Assembly: GCF_000612505.1 (NCBI RefSeq)
Contig: NZ_CP004078.1
Location: forward strand, 3,635,252 to 3,699,251
DNA: 64,000 nucleotides
DNA from: Paenibacillus sabinae T27
Lineage (GTDB): Bacteria > Bacillota > Bacilli > Paenibacillales > Paenibacillaceae
Direction of reading: 5' to 3'
Shown here: piece after piece, positions 63,706 to 64,000 of the stretch
How the letters are laid out: each line of letters begins with the position of its first letter
Position numbering within the stretch: position 1 is the stretch's first letter
The notes under the pieces: model-generated
What the model saw: the letters and a program-made list of their open reading frames with translations, nothing else
What the model was told of the DNA's origin: nothing
Database searches by the model: none
Translations under genes and position numbers: made by a program

Positions 63706-64000
63706 TTATTCTTTAACCGATCCTACAACAATGCCTGTGATGAAGTATTTTTGCAAAGCAGGATAGATCAGCAGCAATGGAATAACGGCAACCACAATTT
63801 TCGCCGCATTCAAATTCCGGTTGGAGACCTCCGTGGCGTTCGCCAGCGTTCCTGCACTGACGCCTGATTTCAACATATCCGCAATACTGACATTCAAAGC
63901 CTGGATGTAGGTCATTAGTGGATAGTTACTGACTTTAGTCATATAAATTAACCCGCCAAAAAAGTCATTCCAGCTCCCCACGATACTGAACAGCGCGACA
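63706..64000 (-). CDS. Carbohydrate ABC transporter permease (MalG type), 5' part beyond window
   Basis: Only the C-terminal ~97 residues are present. [19 protein letters not shown] is the end of the binding-protein-dependent permease domain, and [36 protein letters not shown] is the typical C terminus of family CUT1 inner-membrane permeases. The partner genes lie outside the window. Together with the downstream GH13 gene it suggests alpha-glucan or maltodextrin use. Confidence 0.92.
   Translation of the reverse strand, partial: VALFSIVGSWNDFFGGLIYMTKVSNYPLMTYIQALNVSIADMLKSGVSAGTLANATEVSNRNLNAAKIVVAVIPLLLIYPALQKYFITGIVVGSVKE

Overview
The window looks like chromosomal DNA of a spore-forming, facultatively anaerobic Firmicute, most probably Paenibacillus or a close relative. 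The main reasons are a Tlp-type small spore protein, a gerA-gerC-gerB germination operon, a Bacillus-type Fnr with C-terminal cysteines, a copper-amine-oxidase-N-domain surface protein, T-box and cobalamin leader RNAs, AGGAGG-type ribosome sites and frequent TTG/GTG starts. No rRNA, tRNA, CRISPR array or prophage was seen.

Layout. 1-4.1 kb: a truncated zinc-binding lipoprotein gene (znuA type) with a perfect Zur box, metG behind a T-box leader, then yidD and zur. 4.2-7.0 kb: a large secreted copper-amine-oxidase-N-domain protein and the spore gene tlp. 7.1-19.7 kb: an anaerobic block containing pflA, pflB, adhE, fnr, nirC, nirD, nirB and a Ric/ScdA iron-sulfur repair gene. Seven TGTGA-N6-TCACA-like boxes sit in front of its promoters, so Fnr (some sites could also suit Rex) probably ties mixed-acid fermentation, nitrite reduction and nitrosative repair together. 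19.7-29.1 kb: an uncharacterised cysteine-motif protein, an AT-rich TetR plus two-glycosyltransferase cassette, HxlR, an oxidoreductase, a VTT membrane protein, msrAB, and DUF4349 and DUF1540 genes. 29.2-42.8 kb: metE under a cobalamin riboswitch, uppP, a kinase-like gene, yitT with an elaborate leader RNA, a short Crp-like regulator, an AI-2E family transporter, ung, RNase H1, an aldo/keto reductase and several small unknown genes. 42.8-49.6 kb: nine minus-strand enzyme genes (HAD, GNAT, methyltransferase, APH, YdcF), including a HAD-GNAT fusion. 49.9-54.1 kb: the ger operon, with a small two-helix membrane protein gene on the opposite strand between gerC and gerB. 54.3-57.0 kb: a galactokinase-family gene, an unusual J-like membrane protein and a small membrane protein. 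57.2-59.15 kb: an IS200-like and an IS3-like element side by side, each with its transposase broken by one TGA codon. 59.3-64 kb: a decayed secreted glycosidase pseudogene, a LacI regulator, a GH13 enzyme and the end of a sugar ABC permease gene.

The best candidate for undescribed biology is the 250-base leader of yitT (34915-35170). It has its own promoter, a possible 21-codon leader ORF, a 23-bp bulged stem, and an anti-Shine-Dalgarno segment directly after the leader ORF stop that is exactly complementary to the yitT ribosome binding site. This suggests a translational switch, either an orphan riboswitch or leader-peptide attenuation. It does not resemble any riboswitch class I can name.
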